Counted from the stretch's first letter, positions 33,070 to 42,158 are shown. The stretch is DNA of 64,000 nt from Agromyces sp. 3263 (GCF_031456545.1 NZ_JAVDUV010000001.1:992001-1056000), one strand, 5' to 3'. The notes: generated from the letters alone by a model not told the origin. Numbers and translations are program-made.

Positions 33070-33618
33070 ATGACCGACACCGCCTCGAGCGCCGCCCGCA
33101 CGGCCACCGACGACGAGATCGCGTCGGTCGAGGAGCAGCTCCGCCGCCTCTTCGGCCGGGTGCGGCTCGTCTGGAAGGAGGCGGCCGCCGCAGTGCACCC
33201 CGACCTCCAGCCGGTCGGCTACAAGATCCTGTCGGCGCTCGTGCGCCGCGGGCGCATGCACGCCGGCGCGATCGCCGAGGTCTTCGAGATCGACAAGAGC
33301 GTCGTGAGCCGCCAGGTGAAGCACCTCGAGTCGCTCGGGCTGGCCCGGGTCGTCGCCGACCCCGACGACGGGCGAGCCCGCTTCGTCGAGGCGACGGACG
33401 AGGCGATCGCGAGCGTCGAGCAGAAGGGCTCGCGCATGCAGCAGCGCCTCTACGCGCGGCTGCGCACGTGGTCGGGCGACGACGTCGAGACGCTCGCCAC
33501 CCTCCTCGGGCGGCTCGGCAGCGAAGTGGTCGAGGACGGCGCTGAACAGGAGGGCGCCGAGTCCGACGCGAACGACCGTGTACCCGAGGCAGGCGCGGCC
33601 TCAGCGACCGGCGACTGA
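33070..33618 (+). CDS. MarR-family regulator (paralogue)
   Basis: 182 residues. HTH region GRMHAGAIAEVFEIDKSVVSRQVKHLESLGLARVVADPDDGRARFVEATDE. Longer than its neighbour by an acidic, Ala-rich C-terminal tail. Clearly related to the 32486 gene and probably a tandem duplication that has diverged. Its own promoter puts the -10 seven bases before the ATG. The 3' end overlaps the convergent histidine kinase gene by 18 bases. No separate target gene is evident. Confidence 0.9.
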   Translation: MTDTASSAARTATDDEIASVEEQLRRLFGRVRLVWKEAAAAVHPDLQPVGYKILSALVRRGRMHAGAIAEVFEIDKSVVSRQVKHLESLGLARVVADPDDGRARFVEATDEAIASVEQKGSRMQQRLYARLRTWSGDDVETLATLLGRLGSEVVEDGAEQEGAESDANDRVPEAGAASATGD

Positions 33619-35205
33619 CCGCTCCCCCGCGTCCACCCCGTCGGCCTCGTCCGCCGGCACCCGGCCGAGCTCGTTGTCGGCCGACGCCGGCTCCTCGGCG
33701 GACGCGGCGGGCAACCGCACCGTGAACCGCGTGGCGCCGGGCTCGCTCGAGACCGACACGTCGCCGTGGTGGGCGCCGACCACGGCCTGCACGATCGCCA
33801 GCCCGAGCCCCGTGCTGCCGGCCCGGCGGGACCGCGACGAGTCGCCCCTCACGAACCGTTCGAAGAGCGAGCCGACGAGCTCGGGCGGGATGCCGGGTCC
33901 GTCGTCCTCGACGGTGAGCACCACGTCGGAACCGTCACGAGCAAGCGAGGCGACCACGCTCGTGCCGTCGGGCGTGTGCACCCGGGCGTTGGCGAGCAGG
34001 TTCGTGACGACCTGTCGCAGGCGCGGCTCGTCGCCGACGACGACGGTCGCGGCATCCGGCAGCCGCACCTCCCAGTCGTGGTCAGGCCCCGCGGCCTGCG
34101 CATCGCCGACCGCCTCGACCACGACACGGCCGAGGTCGACGGGCCGGGCTGCGAGCTCGCGACCTTCGTCGAGCCGCGCGAGCAGCAGCAGGTCCTCGAC
34201 GAGCTCGGTCATGCGCACCGACTCGGACTCGATGCGTCCGATCGCGTGCGTCACGTCGGGCGGCAGCTCACCGCCGTGCAGGCGCGTCAGCTCCGCGTAG
34301 CCGCGGATCGAGGCGAGCGGCGTGCGAAGTTCGTGGCTTGCGTCGGCGACGAAGCGGCGCACCTTCTGCTCGCTCTGCTCGCGCGCCGAGAGGGCGGATG
34401 CCACGTGCCCGAGCATGCGGTTGAACGCGGTGCCGAGCCGGCCGACCTCGGTGCCCTCGTCGTCGACCCTGACCCGCTCGGCGAGTGCGACGTCGCCGCG
34501 GTCGAGTGGCAGGTTCGACACGCGCTGGGCGGTCGCGGTGACCTGGGCGAGCGGGCTGAGCGCCCGGCGGATCACGGACGAGCCGATGACGAGCGCGATC
34601 ATGAGCCCGACGATCGCGACGATGGCGATGGTGAGCGCCAGCTGGGTCGTCGAGGCATTGACCTCGGCGAGCGGCAGGGCGAGGACGATGTTCACCCCTG
34701 GCTGCGTCTCGACGGCGAGCGCGCGGTAGTCGCCGAGCGCCCCCGCCTCGATGGTGTGGGCGGTTCGGTCGGGCGGCACGTCGGCGAGTTCCTGTGCCGC
34801 GCCCGGGGCGAGGGTCTGGATCTGGCCGTCGTCGATCACCGCGGCGGTGACGTCGCCGCCGATGACGATGCCGCCGAGCGTGCCCTCCGGCTGGCCCGGC
34901 ACGCTGAGGAACGCACCGACAGTGCGACCGGGATCTCCGGGGATGCCGGGCCCGGTTGCGTCGTCGGCTCGTGAGGACGCCGCCTTGAGGTTCGCGTCGA
35001 GGCGCGCGACCGACGACTCGTGGAACACGGCCACGCTCACCACGCCGACGACGGCGCTCACGGCCACCAGCAGGCCGGCGACGATGACGAGGAGCCGCCG
35101 GTGCAGCGTCCAGGTGAAGCGTCGGCGCGGGGCATCCGTCGTCTCGTGGATCGCCGCCTCCTCACGCGACGCGGCGGCGTGACCGGGGTCGCCGGGCCTG
35201 GTCAT
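33601..35205 (-). CDS. Two-component sensor histidine kinase
   Basis: 534 residues. Order: cytoplasmic N-terminus, TM1 (LLVIVAGLLVAVSAVVGVVSVAVF, ~40-63), extracellular sensor ~65-190, TM2 (ALTIAIVAIVGLMIALVIG), HAMP (RRALSPLAQVTATAQRVS), H-box FVADASHELRTPLASIRGYAEL, N-box VVTNLLANARVHTP, G1 VEDDGPGIP, F-box LFERFVRGD, G2 GSTGLGLAIVQAVVGAHHG. OmpR-type HK. The ATG overlaps the response regulator stop (ATGA). Signal unknown; the divergent ABC exporter suggests a cell-envelope or antimicrobial stress signal. Confidence 0.95.
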   Translation of the reverse strand: MTRPGDPGHAAASREEAAIHETTDAPRRRFTWTLHRRLLVIVAGLLVAVSAVVGVVSVAVFHESSVARLDANLKAASSRADDATGPGIPGDPGRTVGAFLSVPGQPEGTLGGIVIGGDVTAAVIDDGQIQTLAPGAAQELADVPPDRTAHTIEAGALGDYRALAVETQPGVNIVLALPLAEVNASTTQLALTIAIVAIVGLMIALVIGSSVIRRALSPLAQVTATAQRVSNLPLDRGDVALAERVRVDDEGTEVGRLGTAFNRMLGHVASALSAREQSEQKVRRFVADASHELRTPLASIRGYAELTRLHGGELPPDVTHAIGRIESESVRMTELVEDLLLLARLDEGRELAARPVDLGRVVVEAVGDAQAAGPDHDWEVRLPDAATVVVGDEPRLRQVVTNLLANARVHTPDGTSVVASLARDGSDVVLTVEDDGPGIPPELVGSLFERFVRGDSSRSRRAGSTGLGLAIVQAVVGAHHGDVSVSSEPGATRFTVRLPAASAEEPASADNELGRVPADEADGVDAGERSVAGR

Positions 35206-35945
35206 CCGACGGCCTTGAGCATGTACCCGGCGCCACGGACCGTGTGGATCATCGGCTCGCGGCCGGCGTCGATCTTCTTGCGGAGGTAAGAGATGTAGAG
35301 CTCGACGACCGACTCCTTGCCGCCGAAGTCGTACGACCACACGCGGTCGAGGATCTGCGCCTTCGAGAGCACCCGGCGGGGATTGCGCATGAGGAAGCGC
35401 AGCAGCTCGAACTCGGTGGCGGTGAGCTCGATGGGCGTGCCCGCTCGGGCGACCTCGTAGGAGTCCTCGTCGAGGGTGAGGTCGCCGACGGTGAGCACGG
35501 GGTCCTTCGCCTGCGCGAGGGTGAGGGTCGAGCGCCGGATGAGTCCGCGCAGGCGCGCGACCACCTCCTCGAGGCTGAACGGCTTGGTGACGTAGTCGTC
35601 GCCGCCGGCGGTGAGCCCCGCGATGCGGTCGTCGAGCGAGTCCTTCGCGGTGAGGAAGAGCACGGGCGTCTCGGTGCCGTCGGCGCGAACGCGCTGCAGC
35701 ACCTCGAGCCCGTCGATGTCGGGGAGCATGATGTCGAGCACGATGGCGTCGGGGCGGAACTCGCGCGCGACCTTCACTGCGCTGAACCCGTCGGCAGCGG
35801 TGCGCACGTCCCAGCCCTCGTAGCGCAGGGCCATCTTCAGGAGCTCGGTCAGCGAGTGCTCGTCGTCGACGACGAGCACTCGCACCATCGAGCCGTCGCC
35901 CTTCGTGATCGGGGCGCGGTGCTGGGCGGTCGGCGCGGTGCTCAT
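35202..35945 (-). CDS. OmpR/PhoB-family response regulator
   Basis: 247 residues. Receiver domain VRVLVVDDEHSLTELL with the phosphorylated Asp in AIVLDIMLPDIDG, switch LFLTAKD and Lys in YVTKPFSLEE. The C-terminal winged helix contains TATEFELLRFLMRNPRRVLSKAQILDRVWSYDFGGKESVVELYISYLRKKID. The ~20-residue N-terminal extension before MVRVLVVDDE may mean the true start is the internal ATG at ~35888. It is transcribed with the kinase and divergently from the ABC exporter genes, whose shared upstream region has PhoB-like direct repeats. Confidence 0.95.
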   Translation of the reverse strand: MSTAPTAQHRAPITKGDGSMVRVLVVDDEHSLTELLKMALRYEGWDVRTAADGFSAVKVAREFRPDAIVLDIMLPDIDGLEVLQRVRADGTETPVLFLTAKDSLDDRIAGLTAGGDDYVTKPFSLEEVVARLRGLIRRSTLTLAQAKDPVLTVGDLTLDEDSYEVARAGTPIELTATEFELLRFLMRNPRRVLSKAQILDRVWSYDFGGKESVVELYISYLRKKIDAGREPMIHTVRGAGYMLKAVG

Positions 35946-35965
35946 GTCTCCAGTATCCGCTTCGG

Positions 35966-35982
35966 CCTATGCGTTCCCTATG
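35966..35982. promoter_or_regulatory. Response-regulator direct repeats
   Basis: CCTATG at 35966-35971 and again at 35977-35982, start-to-start 11 bp, the spacing used by OmpR/PhoB dimers. Inverted CATAGG at 36037-36042 and CATAG at 36070-36074 (33 bp apart) lie nearer the ABC exporter gene. Probable binding sites for the adjacent regulator. Confidence 0.6.
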
Positions 35983-36143
35983 ACGCAGATGAGCGGATGC
36001 CGCAGCTCGGCGCCGAGGCCCGCGACGCCGCCGACGCATAGGCGATTCATCGTGGGGCCAGTGACCCCCCATAGCCCGGCTGCCTAGCGTCGCAATCGGC
36101 GTCCTGCCCGGGGCGGCCTCCCCCACGACCTCAGAGGAGACCC

Positions 36144-37649
36144 ATGTTCTTCACCTCCCTCCGGCGCGAGCTCGCCGGGCGCCGCAGGCAGACCTCGATC
36201 GTCGCGATCGGCATGGCGCTCGCGATCGCGCTCGTCATCATCGTGAACTCCGTGGCGTCGGGAGTGCGCGACGCGCAGGCAGCGGTGCTGCAGTCCGTCT
36301 ACGGCGTCGGCACCGACCTCACCGTGTCGCAGGAGCCCACTCCGCCCGCCGAGGGCGAGGCGGGCGCCGGCCCCGGGCGCTTCGAGTTCGGCGCCGACGA
36401 CGGCACCGCGTCCGGTGATTCCACCGAGGTCAGCCAGTCGCGGCTCACCGCCGGCTTCGGCTCGAGCACCTTCGACGCGTCGGCGCTGGAGACGGCGACC
36501 GAGGTCGACGGCGTGGCCGCGGCATCCGCTGCCCTGTCGTTGACGAACCTGACCTTCTCGGGTGAGATGCCGCAGTTCGCGACCCGCGACGAGGGCACGC
36601 CGCCCGCCGACGGCGGAGGCGGCGACGCGACCGCGCAGCAGCCGCCGACCGGGGGCTTCGATGGGGCCGGCGGAAGTGCGTTCGACGTCGACAGCTTCAC
36701 GGTGCTCGGCATCGACCCTGCGGCCGCCGCGGTCGGCCCGCTGTCGTCGGTGGAGCTCGCCGAGGGGCGCGGGCTCGAGGCGGCGGACGCCGGACAGGCC
36801 GTGGCCGTGCTCGACGCGTCGTACGCCACGAGCGCCGACCTCGCGGTCGGCGACGCCATCGACGTGGGTGGTACGGAGTTCGAGATCGTCGGCACGGTGA
36901 CGTCCACGTCGGCGGATGCCGCGACCGCGTCGAACGTGTACATCCCGCTCGACCTGGCCCAGTCGCTCTCGGGCCTCGACGGTCAGGTCAGCGACCTCTA
37001 CGTGCAGGCGGAATCGTCCGACCGCATCGCCGACGTGCAGGCCGACCTCGAGGAGGCGCTCCCCGACGCGACCGTGTCGACGCAGGCCGACCTCGCCGCC
37101 TCGGTGTCGGGCTCGCTGTCGACGGCGTCGACCCTCGTCTCGAACCTCGGGCTGTGGCTCTCGCTCGCCGTGCTCGTCGCCGCGTTCCTCATCGCGATCC
37201 TCTTCACGATCCAGGGCGTCACGCGGCGCACCCGGGAGTTCGGCACGCTGAAGGCCATCGGCTGGTCGAACCGCCGCGTCGTCGGGCAGGTGGCCGGCGA
37301 GTCGCTCGTGCAGGGCCTCATCGGCGGGGCCGCCGGCCTCGTGTTGGGCCTCGCCGGCATCTGGGTGATCAACCTCATCGCCCCGACGCTCGGCGGCAGT
37401 GCCACGACGGGCCCCATGCCCGGCGGTGCGGTCACGGCCGGCGGACCCACCGCAGCCGGCCCCTTCGGCGATCGACTGGCGGATGCCGCGGGCTCCACCA
37501 CCGAGGTCGTGCTGAACGCGCCGGTGACCATCTCGGTGATCGCGATCGCCATCGGGCTCGCCGTGCTCGGCGGCCTGCTGGCCGGCGCGATCGGCGGCTG
37601 GCGCGCGTCGCGCCTTCGGCCGGCCGAGGCGCTGCGCAGCGTCGCCTGA
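36144..37649 (+). CDS. MacB/FtsX-type ABC transporter permease
   Basis: 501 residues. One N-terminal helix (VAIGMALAIALVIIVNSVASGV), a large extracellular domain (~45-340, Gly/Ala/Ser-rich, possibly disordered inserts), then three helices; the last segment ends GAIGGWRASRLRPAEALRSV, the usual FtsX-family finish. The motif EFGTLKAIGWSNRRVVGQV in loop 2 contacts the ATPase. Works with the following ATPase as a mechanotransmission-type exporter. An AGAGGAG site precedes the ATG. Divergent from the two-component genes, the likely controllers. Confidence 0.93.
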   Translation: MFFTSLRRELAGRRRQTSIVAIGMALAIALVIIVNSVASGVRDAQAAVLQSVYGVGTDLTVSQEPTPPAEGEAGAGPGRFEFGADDGTASGDSTEVSQSRLTAGFGSSTFDASALETATEVDGVAAASAALSLTNLTFSGEMPQFATRDEGTPPADGGGGDATAQQPPTGGFDGAGGSAFDVDSFTVLGIDPAAAAVGPLSSVELAEGRGLEAADAGQAVAVLDASYATSADLAVGDAIDVGGTEFEIVGTVTSTSADAATASNVYIPLDLAQSLSGLDGQVSDLYVQAESSDRIADVQADLEEALPDATVSTQADLAASVSGSLSTASTLVSNLGLWLSLAVLVAAFLIAILFTIQGVTRRTREFGTLKAIGWSNRRVVGQVAGESLVQGLIGGAAGLVLGLAGIWVINLIAPTLGGSATTGPMPGGAVTAGGPTAAGPFGDRLADAAGSTTEVVLNAPVTISVIAIAIGLAVLGGLLAGAIGGWRASRLRPAEALRSVA

Positions 37650-37722
37650 GCCCGTCCCGCTCGGCGCCCCCACCACCGCCCTCGAGACCCGTCGATCCAC
37701 CAACGTCCAGGAAGGACCCCCC

Positions 37723-38391
37723 ATGTACACGCTCGAGCACGTCTCGAAGACCTATTCGCAGTCCAAGCGCCGCGTCACCGCCCTGCAGGACGTGACGCTC
37801 TCCATCCCGTCGGGCCAGCTCGTCGCGATCCAGGGCCCGACCGGCGGCGGCAAGTCCACCCTGCTGCAGATGCTCGGCGCACTGGACCGGCCGACGTCAG
37901 GGCGCCTCACCCTCGGCGACGCGGAGCTCTCGCATCTGCCCGACCGCAAGCTCGGCGGCATCCGCGCCCAGGAGATCGGGTTCGTCTTCCAGGGATTCAA
38001 CCTCATCCCGACCCTCACCGCACAGGAGAACGTCGAGACGGCGCTCGCGCCGCTCGGTGTCCGGGCCGAGGAGCGGCGCAGGCGAGCGGTCGACGCGCTC
38101 GCCTCCGTCGGGCTCGCCGATCGCGCCGGCCACATGCCCGGCGAGCTCTCGGGCGGCCAGCAGCAACGGGTCGCGATCGCGCGCGCCCTCGTGAAGGAAC
38201 CCGACGTGCTCCTCGCCGACGAGCCCACCGGCAACCTGGACGAGGAGACCCGCGACGAGATCATGGACCTGCTCGAAGGCCTGTGGCGCGACCGGGGACT
38301 CACGCTCGTGATCGTCACGCACGACTCGGCCGTCGCCAGGCGCGCCGAGCGCCGCCTGCACATCAAGCTCGGCACGGTCAACGAGCGCTGA
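37723..38391 (+). CDS. ABC transporter ATPase, MacB/LolD type
   Basis: 222 residues. Walker [15 protein letters not shown]-loop [19 protein letters not shown], signature [15 protein letters not shown], Walker [16 protein letters not shown]-loop [12 protein letters not shown]. The Q-loop and TGNLDEE sequence are typical for partners of FtsX-like permeases. It lies 73 bases after its permease gene with an AAGGA site and a TAC second codon. Confidence 0.96.
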   Translation: MYTLEHVSKTYSQSKRRVTALQDVTLSIPSGQLVAIQGPTGGGKSTLLQMLGALDRPTSGRLTLGDAELSHLPDRKLGGIRAQEIGFVFQGFNLIPTLTAQENVETALAPLGVRAEERRRRAVDALASVGLADRAGHMPGELSGGQQQRVAIARALVKEPDVLLADEPTGNLDEETRDEIMDLLEGLWRDRGLTLVIVTHDSAVARRAERRLHIKLGTVNER

Positions 38392-38445
38392 GGCCGAGCG
38401 CCGGCACGGGTTCCGGATATCGAGCACCTCGGTGCGCGAAGGCTG

Positions 38446-39489
38446 CTAGATGACCTCGTTGCGCAGGGCCCACGCGGCCGCGGCGGTGCGGGACGGGACG
38501 TCGAGCTTCGTGCGGATGTTCGCGATGTGGCGATGCACCGTGTGGGTGGAGAGCACGAGCTGCGCCGCTATCTCGGCGTCGGTCTGGCCGAGCGCCACGA
38601 GCCGAAGGACCTCCCGCTCGCGATCGGTGAGCTCTCCGCGAGTCGCCGCACGCGGTGCCTGCGCAGGCTCGACGGGCACCCCGAGGAACGCGAGCGTCTC
38701 GCGCACCACCGCATCGGCATCGCCGCGCCAGGGGAAGTGGTCGTCGCCCTCGAGCGCCACGAAGCGCGCGTCGCGGATGCGGCGCGCGACGTCCTTGCCG
38801 AGGGCGAAGGGGATGGCCCGATCGTTGCGGCGATGCAGCACGAGCGTGGGGGCGAGCACGTCGCCGAGATGCCCGGTGGAGTCGAAGTCGTACACCGCGC
38901 GGAGCGACGCGAGCGCGACCTCGCGCGAGGCCGAGCGCCGCTGGAACTCGACGAACTCGGCACGTTCGTCGGCCGTCGCGCCGGGGAGGAACAGGTCGCC
39001 GAGCACGCGGGAGCCGAGGCCCCAGTGCTGCTCGATGATCGACAGCATGGCCTCACGCGCGGCCGGCGGTGCGAGGTCGACACCGCGGGCATAGGAGCCG
39101 TACAGCACGAGGCGGTCCACACGGTCGGGATGCCGCGCCGCGTACAATGACGCGACACCGGAGCCCGACGACGCGCCGAAGAGCGAGATCCTGCCCGGTG
39201 CGGCCTCGTCCACGAGCGCCTCGAGCGTCGCGAGCTCCTCGTCCAAGGTCCGGGCAGGGAGGCCACGGCGATCGGACACGCCGGCGCCCGGGCGGTCGTA
39301 TCGGATGACGGTGCGGTGCCGGGCCAGCGCCCCCGTGAATCGCCGGAACCTCGCGTTCCGCCAGTCGAGCTCGAGGTGGCTCGACCACCAGCCGCCGATG
39401 ACGAGCGGCGGCCCGTCTCCGACGGCCGCCCACGCGATGGACGCCCCGTCGCGCTCGGCGTAGCGGATGACCTGGTCCTCGAGGTCCAC
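38446..39489 (-). CDS. Alpha/beta hydrolase fused to a LuxR DNA-binding domain
   Basis: 347 residues. Residues 1-270 are an alpha/beta hydrolase: [15 protein letters not shown], nucleophile elbow LFGASSGSG (Ser in GASSG), catalytic His in [10 protein letters not shown]. Residues ~285-347 are a LuxR/Fix[49 protein letters not shown]. Such fusions are probably regulators that sense a small hydrolysable or lactone-like ligand through the hydrolase pocket. The GTG start at 39489 is 6 bases after a TAGACT box. The preceding gene on the strand, a small winged-helix protein, ends 32 bases upstream. Confidence 0.92.
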   Translation of the reverse strand: MDLEDQVIRYAERDGASIAWAAVGDGPPLVIGGWWSSHLELDWRNARFRRFTGALARHRTVIRYDRPGAGVSDRRGLPARTLDEELATLEALVDEAAPGRISLFGASSGSGVASLYAARHPDRVDRLVLYGSYARGVDLAPPAAREAMLSIIEQHWGLGSRVLGDLFLPGATADERAEFVEFQRRSASREVALASLRAVYDFDSTGHLGDVLAPTLVLHRRNDRAIPFALGKDVARRIRDARFVALEGDDHFPWRGDADAVVRETLAFLGVPVEPAQAPRAATRGELTDREREVLRLVALGQTDAEIAAQLVLSTHTVHRHIANIRTKLDVPSRTAAAAWALRNEVI

Positions 39490-39495
39490 GGCCCG

Positions 39496-39501
39496 AGTCT
39501 A
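39496..39501 (-). promoter_or_regulatory. Leaderless -10 box of hydrolase-LuxR gene
   Basis: Reading leftward TAGACT, 6 bases, then the GTG start. No good -35 is visible. Confidence 0.4.
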
Positions 39502-39521
39502 GAGAGCGAGGGATGCTCGGA

Positions 39522-39959
39522 CTACAGCGGTCGCGCGGCCCGCGCGGCATCCGCGAAGGTGGGCGGGGACCGGAGCACGTGCGGCAGCGCGTCGCGATGC
39601 TCCTGGAGCAGCCGCCGGGCGCCGTCGAGTTCGGACTCGCCGTCGTCACCGAGGAGGATCGGGACGTACTCGCCGGGCAGCAGCAACTCATCGTGCCGCC
39701 CGTCGGGCGCGAGGACCGCGCGGAGGATCCCCGCCGCGAGTTGTTCCGCCAGCCAGGTGCCGGCGCTCGACTCGGGGATGCCGGCGAGCACGGCGAACTC
39801 CGCGGCATCCACCGGCCCGGATTCGAACAGCACGCGGTAGTAGCCGCGTCGGCGGCCGAATGCGATGGACGCCCGTGCTCGTCGCTCGGCGGCGTCATCG
39901 GCGTGCACCGCGGCGGCGTGGGTGGACGCGGTCGTGGTGGCGGTCGTGGTCGTGGTCAT
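39522..39959 (-). CDS. Winged-helix domain protein, methyltransferase N-terminus-like
   Basis: 145 residues. After a Thr/Ala-rich start (TTTTTATTTAST) the segment RGYYRVLFESGPVDAAEFAVLAGIPESSAGTWLAEQLAAGILRAV looks like the dimerising winged helix found at the N-terminus of many SAM-dependent O-methyltransferases. The methyltransferase domain is absent; the frame stops after ALPHVLRSPPTFADAARAARPL. It could be a truncated relic or a stand-alone DNA-binding protein controlling the hydrolase-LuxR gene next to it. GGGAGGGACC site before the ATG. Confidence 0.7.
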   Translation of the reverse strand: MTTTTTATTTASTHAAAVHADDAAERRARASIAFGRRRGYYRVLFESGPVDAAEFAVLAGIPESSAGTWLAEQLAAGILRAVLAPDGRHDELLLPGEYVPILLGDDGESELDGARRLLQEHRDALPHVLRSPPTFADAARAARPL

Positions 39960-40162
39960 GGTCCCTCCCTGGGGTGCTGCCGGCCGGTCGGACGGCTCGA
40001 CCCTTCGATTCCACGCCCGGCACCACCCCCGCGGCATCGCGCGTTCGGGCCACGCGGGCGTGGCCCGTTCGGGCCATCGGCACGGTCACCGAGCGCTGAC
40101 GTCACGCGGTGATGGCCCCCGTCCGGGGGGTTCACAGGAACCACCCCGTACCGTCGAGACCG

Positions 40163-40915
40163 ATGCCCGAATTCGCGAAGCCGTCCCATTCCGCCCAGCG
40201 CAACCGCCGTCTCCTGCTCGTCTCCACCGCCATCCTCGTGACCGGCGGCCTCCTCGCCGGAGGCGTCGCCGTCGCCACCGCCCTCACGTCGCAGCCCGAC
40301 GCCGCCGACAACACGGCCTCCCGACCGACCGGCGCGTCGGGGGCCGAGTCGGTGCCCTCCCCCGCCGAGGACCCGAACGCCGAGCAGCTCGGCGTCGACG
40401 ACTCCGACGAGGCGCTCTCGGCCTACGGCCCGGCCGTGGCCGCGCAGCTGGCGTACGTGCGCGACCACTGGCAGTCGACGGAGGACGACACGTTCGGATT
40501 CCTCGACGACAACGACTGCGCCAACTTCGCGAGCCAGTCGCTGCTCGCCCGCGGCCTCAGCGAGGACGACGAGTGGTGGTACTCGGCCGACGGCGACGGA
40601 TATGCCAGCGCCCCGGCGTGGGTCAGCTCGACGGCGCTCATGGAGTACCTCGAGCAGCATCCCGAGCTCGCCACCGAGCTCAGCGACGACCAGCGGGAGC
40701 AGGTGAAGCCGGGCGACCTCGTGCAGTTCGACTGGGACGGTTCGGGCGACCGCGATCACACCGGCATCGTCACGGCGGTCATCCCCCGCAGCGACGGCAC
40801 GATCGCCATCGCCTACGCCGGCCACACGGATGCCACGTGGGACCGCTCGGTCGACTACGCGATCTCCGTGCTGCACCCCGGCGGCTCCGCGACGTACTGG
40901 AGCATCGCGGAGTAG
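40163..40915 (+). CDS. Membrane-anchored amidase-domain protein (paralogue 1)
   Basis: 250 residues. N-terminal basic region and one helix (LLLVSTAILVTGGLLAGGVAVATAL, 17-41) as a signal anchor, a Ser/Pro-rich linker to ~75, then a putative amidase domain (Amidase_6 type, PF12671 by memory): Cys119 in DNDCANFASQ, His in DRDHTGIVTAV, and YAGHTDATWDRSV. These could be the Cys/His pair of a papain-like peptidoglycan amidase/endopeptidase facing outside the cell. A TACCGT box lies 8 bases before the ATG. Over half identical by eye with the next gene, so a tandem duplication. Confidence 0.83.
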   Translation: MPEFAKPSHSAQRNRRLLLVSTAILVTGGLLAGGVAVATALTSQPDAADNTASRPTGASGAESVPSPAEDPNAEQLGVDDSDEALSAYGPAVAAQLAYVRDHWQSTEDDTFGFLDDNDCANFASQSLLARGLSEDDEWWYSADGDGYASAPAWVSSTALMEYLEQHPELATELSDDQREQVKPGDLVQFDWDGSGDRDHTGIVTAVIPRSDGTIAIAYAGHTDATWDRSVDYAISVLHPGGSATYWSIAE

Positions 40916-40958
40916 CGACACCCGGGCGCGGCCGATCGGATCGGCAGCAATGCCTGCC

Positions 40959-40964
40959 TACGCT
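40959..40964 (+). promoter_or_regulatory. Leaderless -10 box of second amidase gene
   Basis: TACGCT, 7 bases, then ATG. This gives the paralogue its own promoter. Confidence 0.45.
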
Positions 40965-40971
40965 CGAAGCG

Positions 40972-41622
40972 ATGCCGACTCCCGAACAGACCCGCGTGTT
41001 CCGCCGACGCCGTGCCCTCGTGGCGGCCGTCGCCGTGGCGGTGCTCGTCACGGGCGGCGCCACCATCGCGTGGGCCGTCGGGCAGCAGGACTCCGCGGCA
41101 TCCGGCGTGCCCGCCCTCGACACGTCGGGCCTCAGCCCGTCGGTCGCAGCCCAGCTCGAGTACGCCTACGCGCACTGGGACGACCCCGACGCCGAGCGCT
41201 TCGGCGTGATCGACGAGAACGACTGCGTGAACTTCACCAGCCAGACCCTCCTCGCCCGCGGCTGGGCCACCGATGACGAGTGGTGGTACGACGAGGGCGG
41301 CGACGCGTACGCCTCATCGGACGCCTGGATCAGCTCCACCATGCTCAGGGACTATCTCCTGCGGCATCCCGAGCGGGCCACGCCGCTCACCGACGACCAG
41401 CGCGACCAGGTGAAGGTCGGCGACATCGTGCAGTTCGACTGGGACGACTCGGGCGATCGCGACCACACCGGTGTCATCACGGCGGTCGTGACCGAGGACG
41501 ACGGCTCGATCGACCTCGAGTACGCGGGGCACACGGATGCCACGTGGAACCGCTCCGTCGAATGGTCGATCACCGAGCAGCATCCCCACGGCGTCGCGTA
41601 CTACTGGAGCATCCCCGAGTAG
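40972..41622 (+). CDS. Membrane-anchored amidase-domain protein (paralogue 2)
   Basis: 216 residues. Signal anchor at ~14-37, short linker, then the same domain with Cys85 in DENDCVNFTSQ, WWYDEGGDAYASSDAWISSTML, and DRDHTGVITAVV. The linker is 30 residues shorter than in paralogue 1. Conserved active residues suggest both copies work, likely at the cell wall. The 3' end overlaps the convergent DUF1294 gene by 22 bases. Confidence 0.83.
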   Translation: MPTPEQTRVFRRRRALVAAVAVAVLVTGGATIAWAVGQQDSAASGVPALDTSGLSPSVAAQLEYAYAHWDDPDAERFGVIDENDCVNFTSQTLLARGWATDDEWWYDEGGDAYASSDAWISSTMLRDYLLRHPERATPLTDDQRDQVKVGDIVQFDWDDSGDRDHTGVITAVVTEDDGSIDLEYAGHTDATWNRSVEWSITEQHPHGVAYYWSIPE

Positions 41623-42065
41623 CCGGCGCCCAGCAGCGCGGGTCCGCCGGCGAGCCAGGCGATGAGCAGCCCCAGTGCGACGACGTTGCACACCACCGTC
41701 GCCCAGAACGCCCGCCGGAACGTGCGCTTGCGCGTCTTGTGGCGGAACACCTGCTGCGCGACGAGCGCGCCGGGCCAGCCACCGACGAGCCCGAGGGCGA
41801 GCAGGGTGCGCTCGGACACCCGCGGAGCGGCCCGCCGCGCGGCCGCCTTGTCGGCGCCGTACACCGCGAACGCCACGACGCTCACCGCCGCGTACCAGGC
41901 GGCGAGCCACCACGGGAGCTCGGATGCGGCGATGGCGATCGCCAGCGCGCCGACGAACAGGACGAGCACCGTCCAGCTCAGCGACGCGGGCAGCGGACGC
42001 GAGAGGTCGCGGTCGGGGCGAGCGGGCGCGGGGCCGCCGGCGCGCGGTCTGGTGGCGGAGGGCAT
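41601..42065 (-). CDS. DUF1294 membrane protein
   Basis: 154 residues. Helices LVLFVGALAIAIAAS, WLAAWYAAVSVVAFAVYGADKAAA, and a C-terminal helix; the hallmark YGADKAAARRAAPRVSERTLLALGLVGGWPGALVAQQVFRHKTRKRTFRRAFW matches DUF1294. Some homologues carry a cold-shock domain in front; this one has only a Pro/Ala/Arg-rich start. Function not known. Its start region is divergent from the YqaJ-like gene. Confidence 0.88.
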   Translation of the reverse strand: MPSATRPRAGGPAPARPDRDLSRPLPASLSWTVLVLFVGALAIAIAASELPWWLAAWYAAVSVVAFAVYGADKAAARRAAPRVSERTLLALGLVGGWPGALVAQQVFRHKTRKRTFRRAFWATVVCNVVALGLLIAWLAGGPALLGAGYSGMLQ

Positions 42066-42146
42066 GGCCCCGATGCTATGGCCGCGCACCGTCACCCACC
42101 GCGCCGCGACGCGCCGCGCCACCGGCCGAGCGGGGTCGGTGCGCGG

Positions 42147-42152
42147 TACGCT
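42147..42152 (+). promoter_or_regulatory. Leaderless -10 box of YqaJ-like gene
   Basis: TACGCT followed by 6 bases and GTG. The GGGAG directly touching the GTG is too close for a normal ribosome site. Confidence 0.4.
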
Positions 42153-42158
42153 CGGGAG

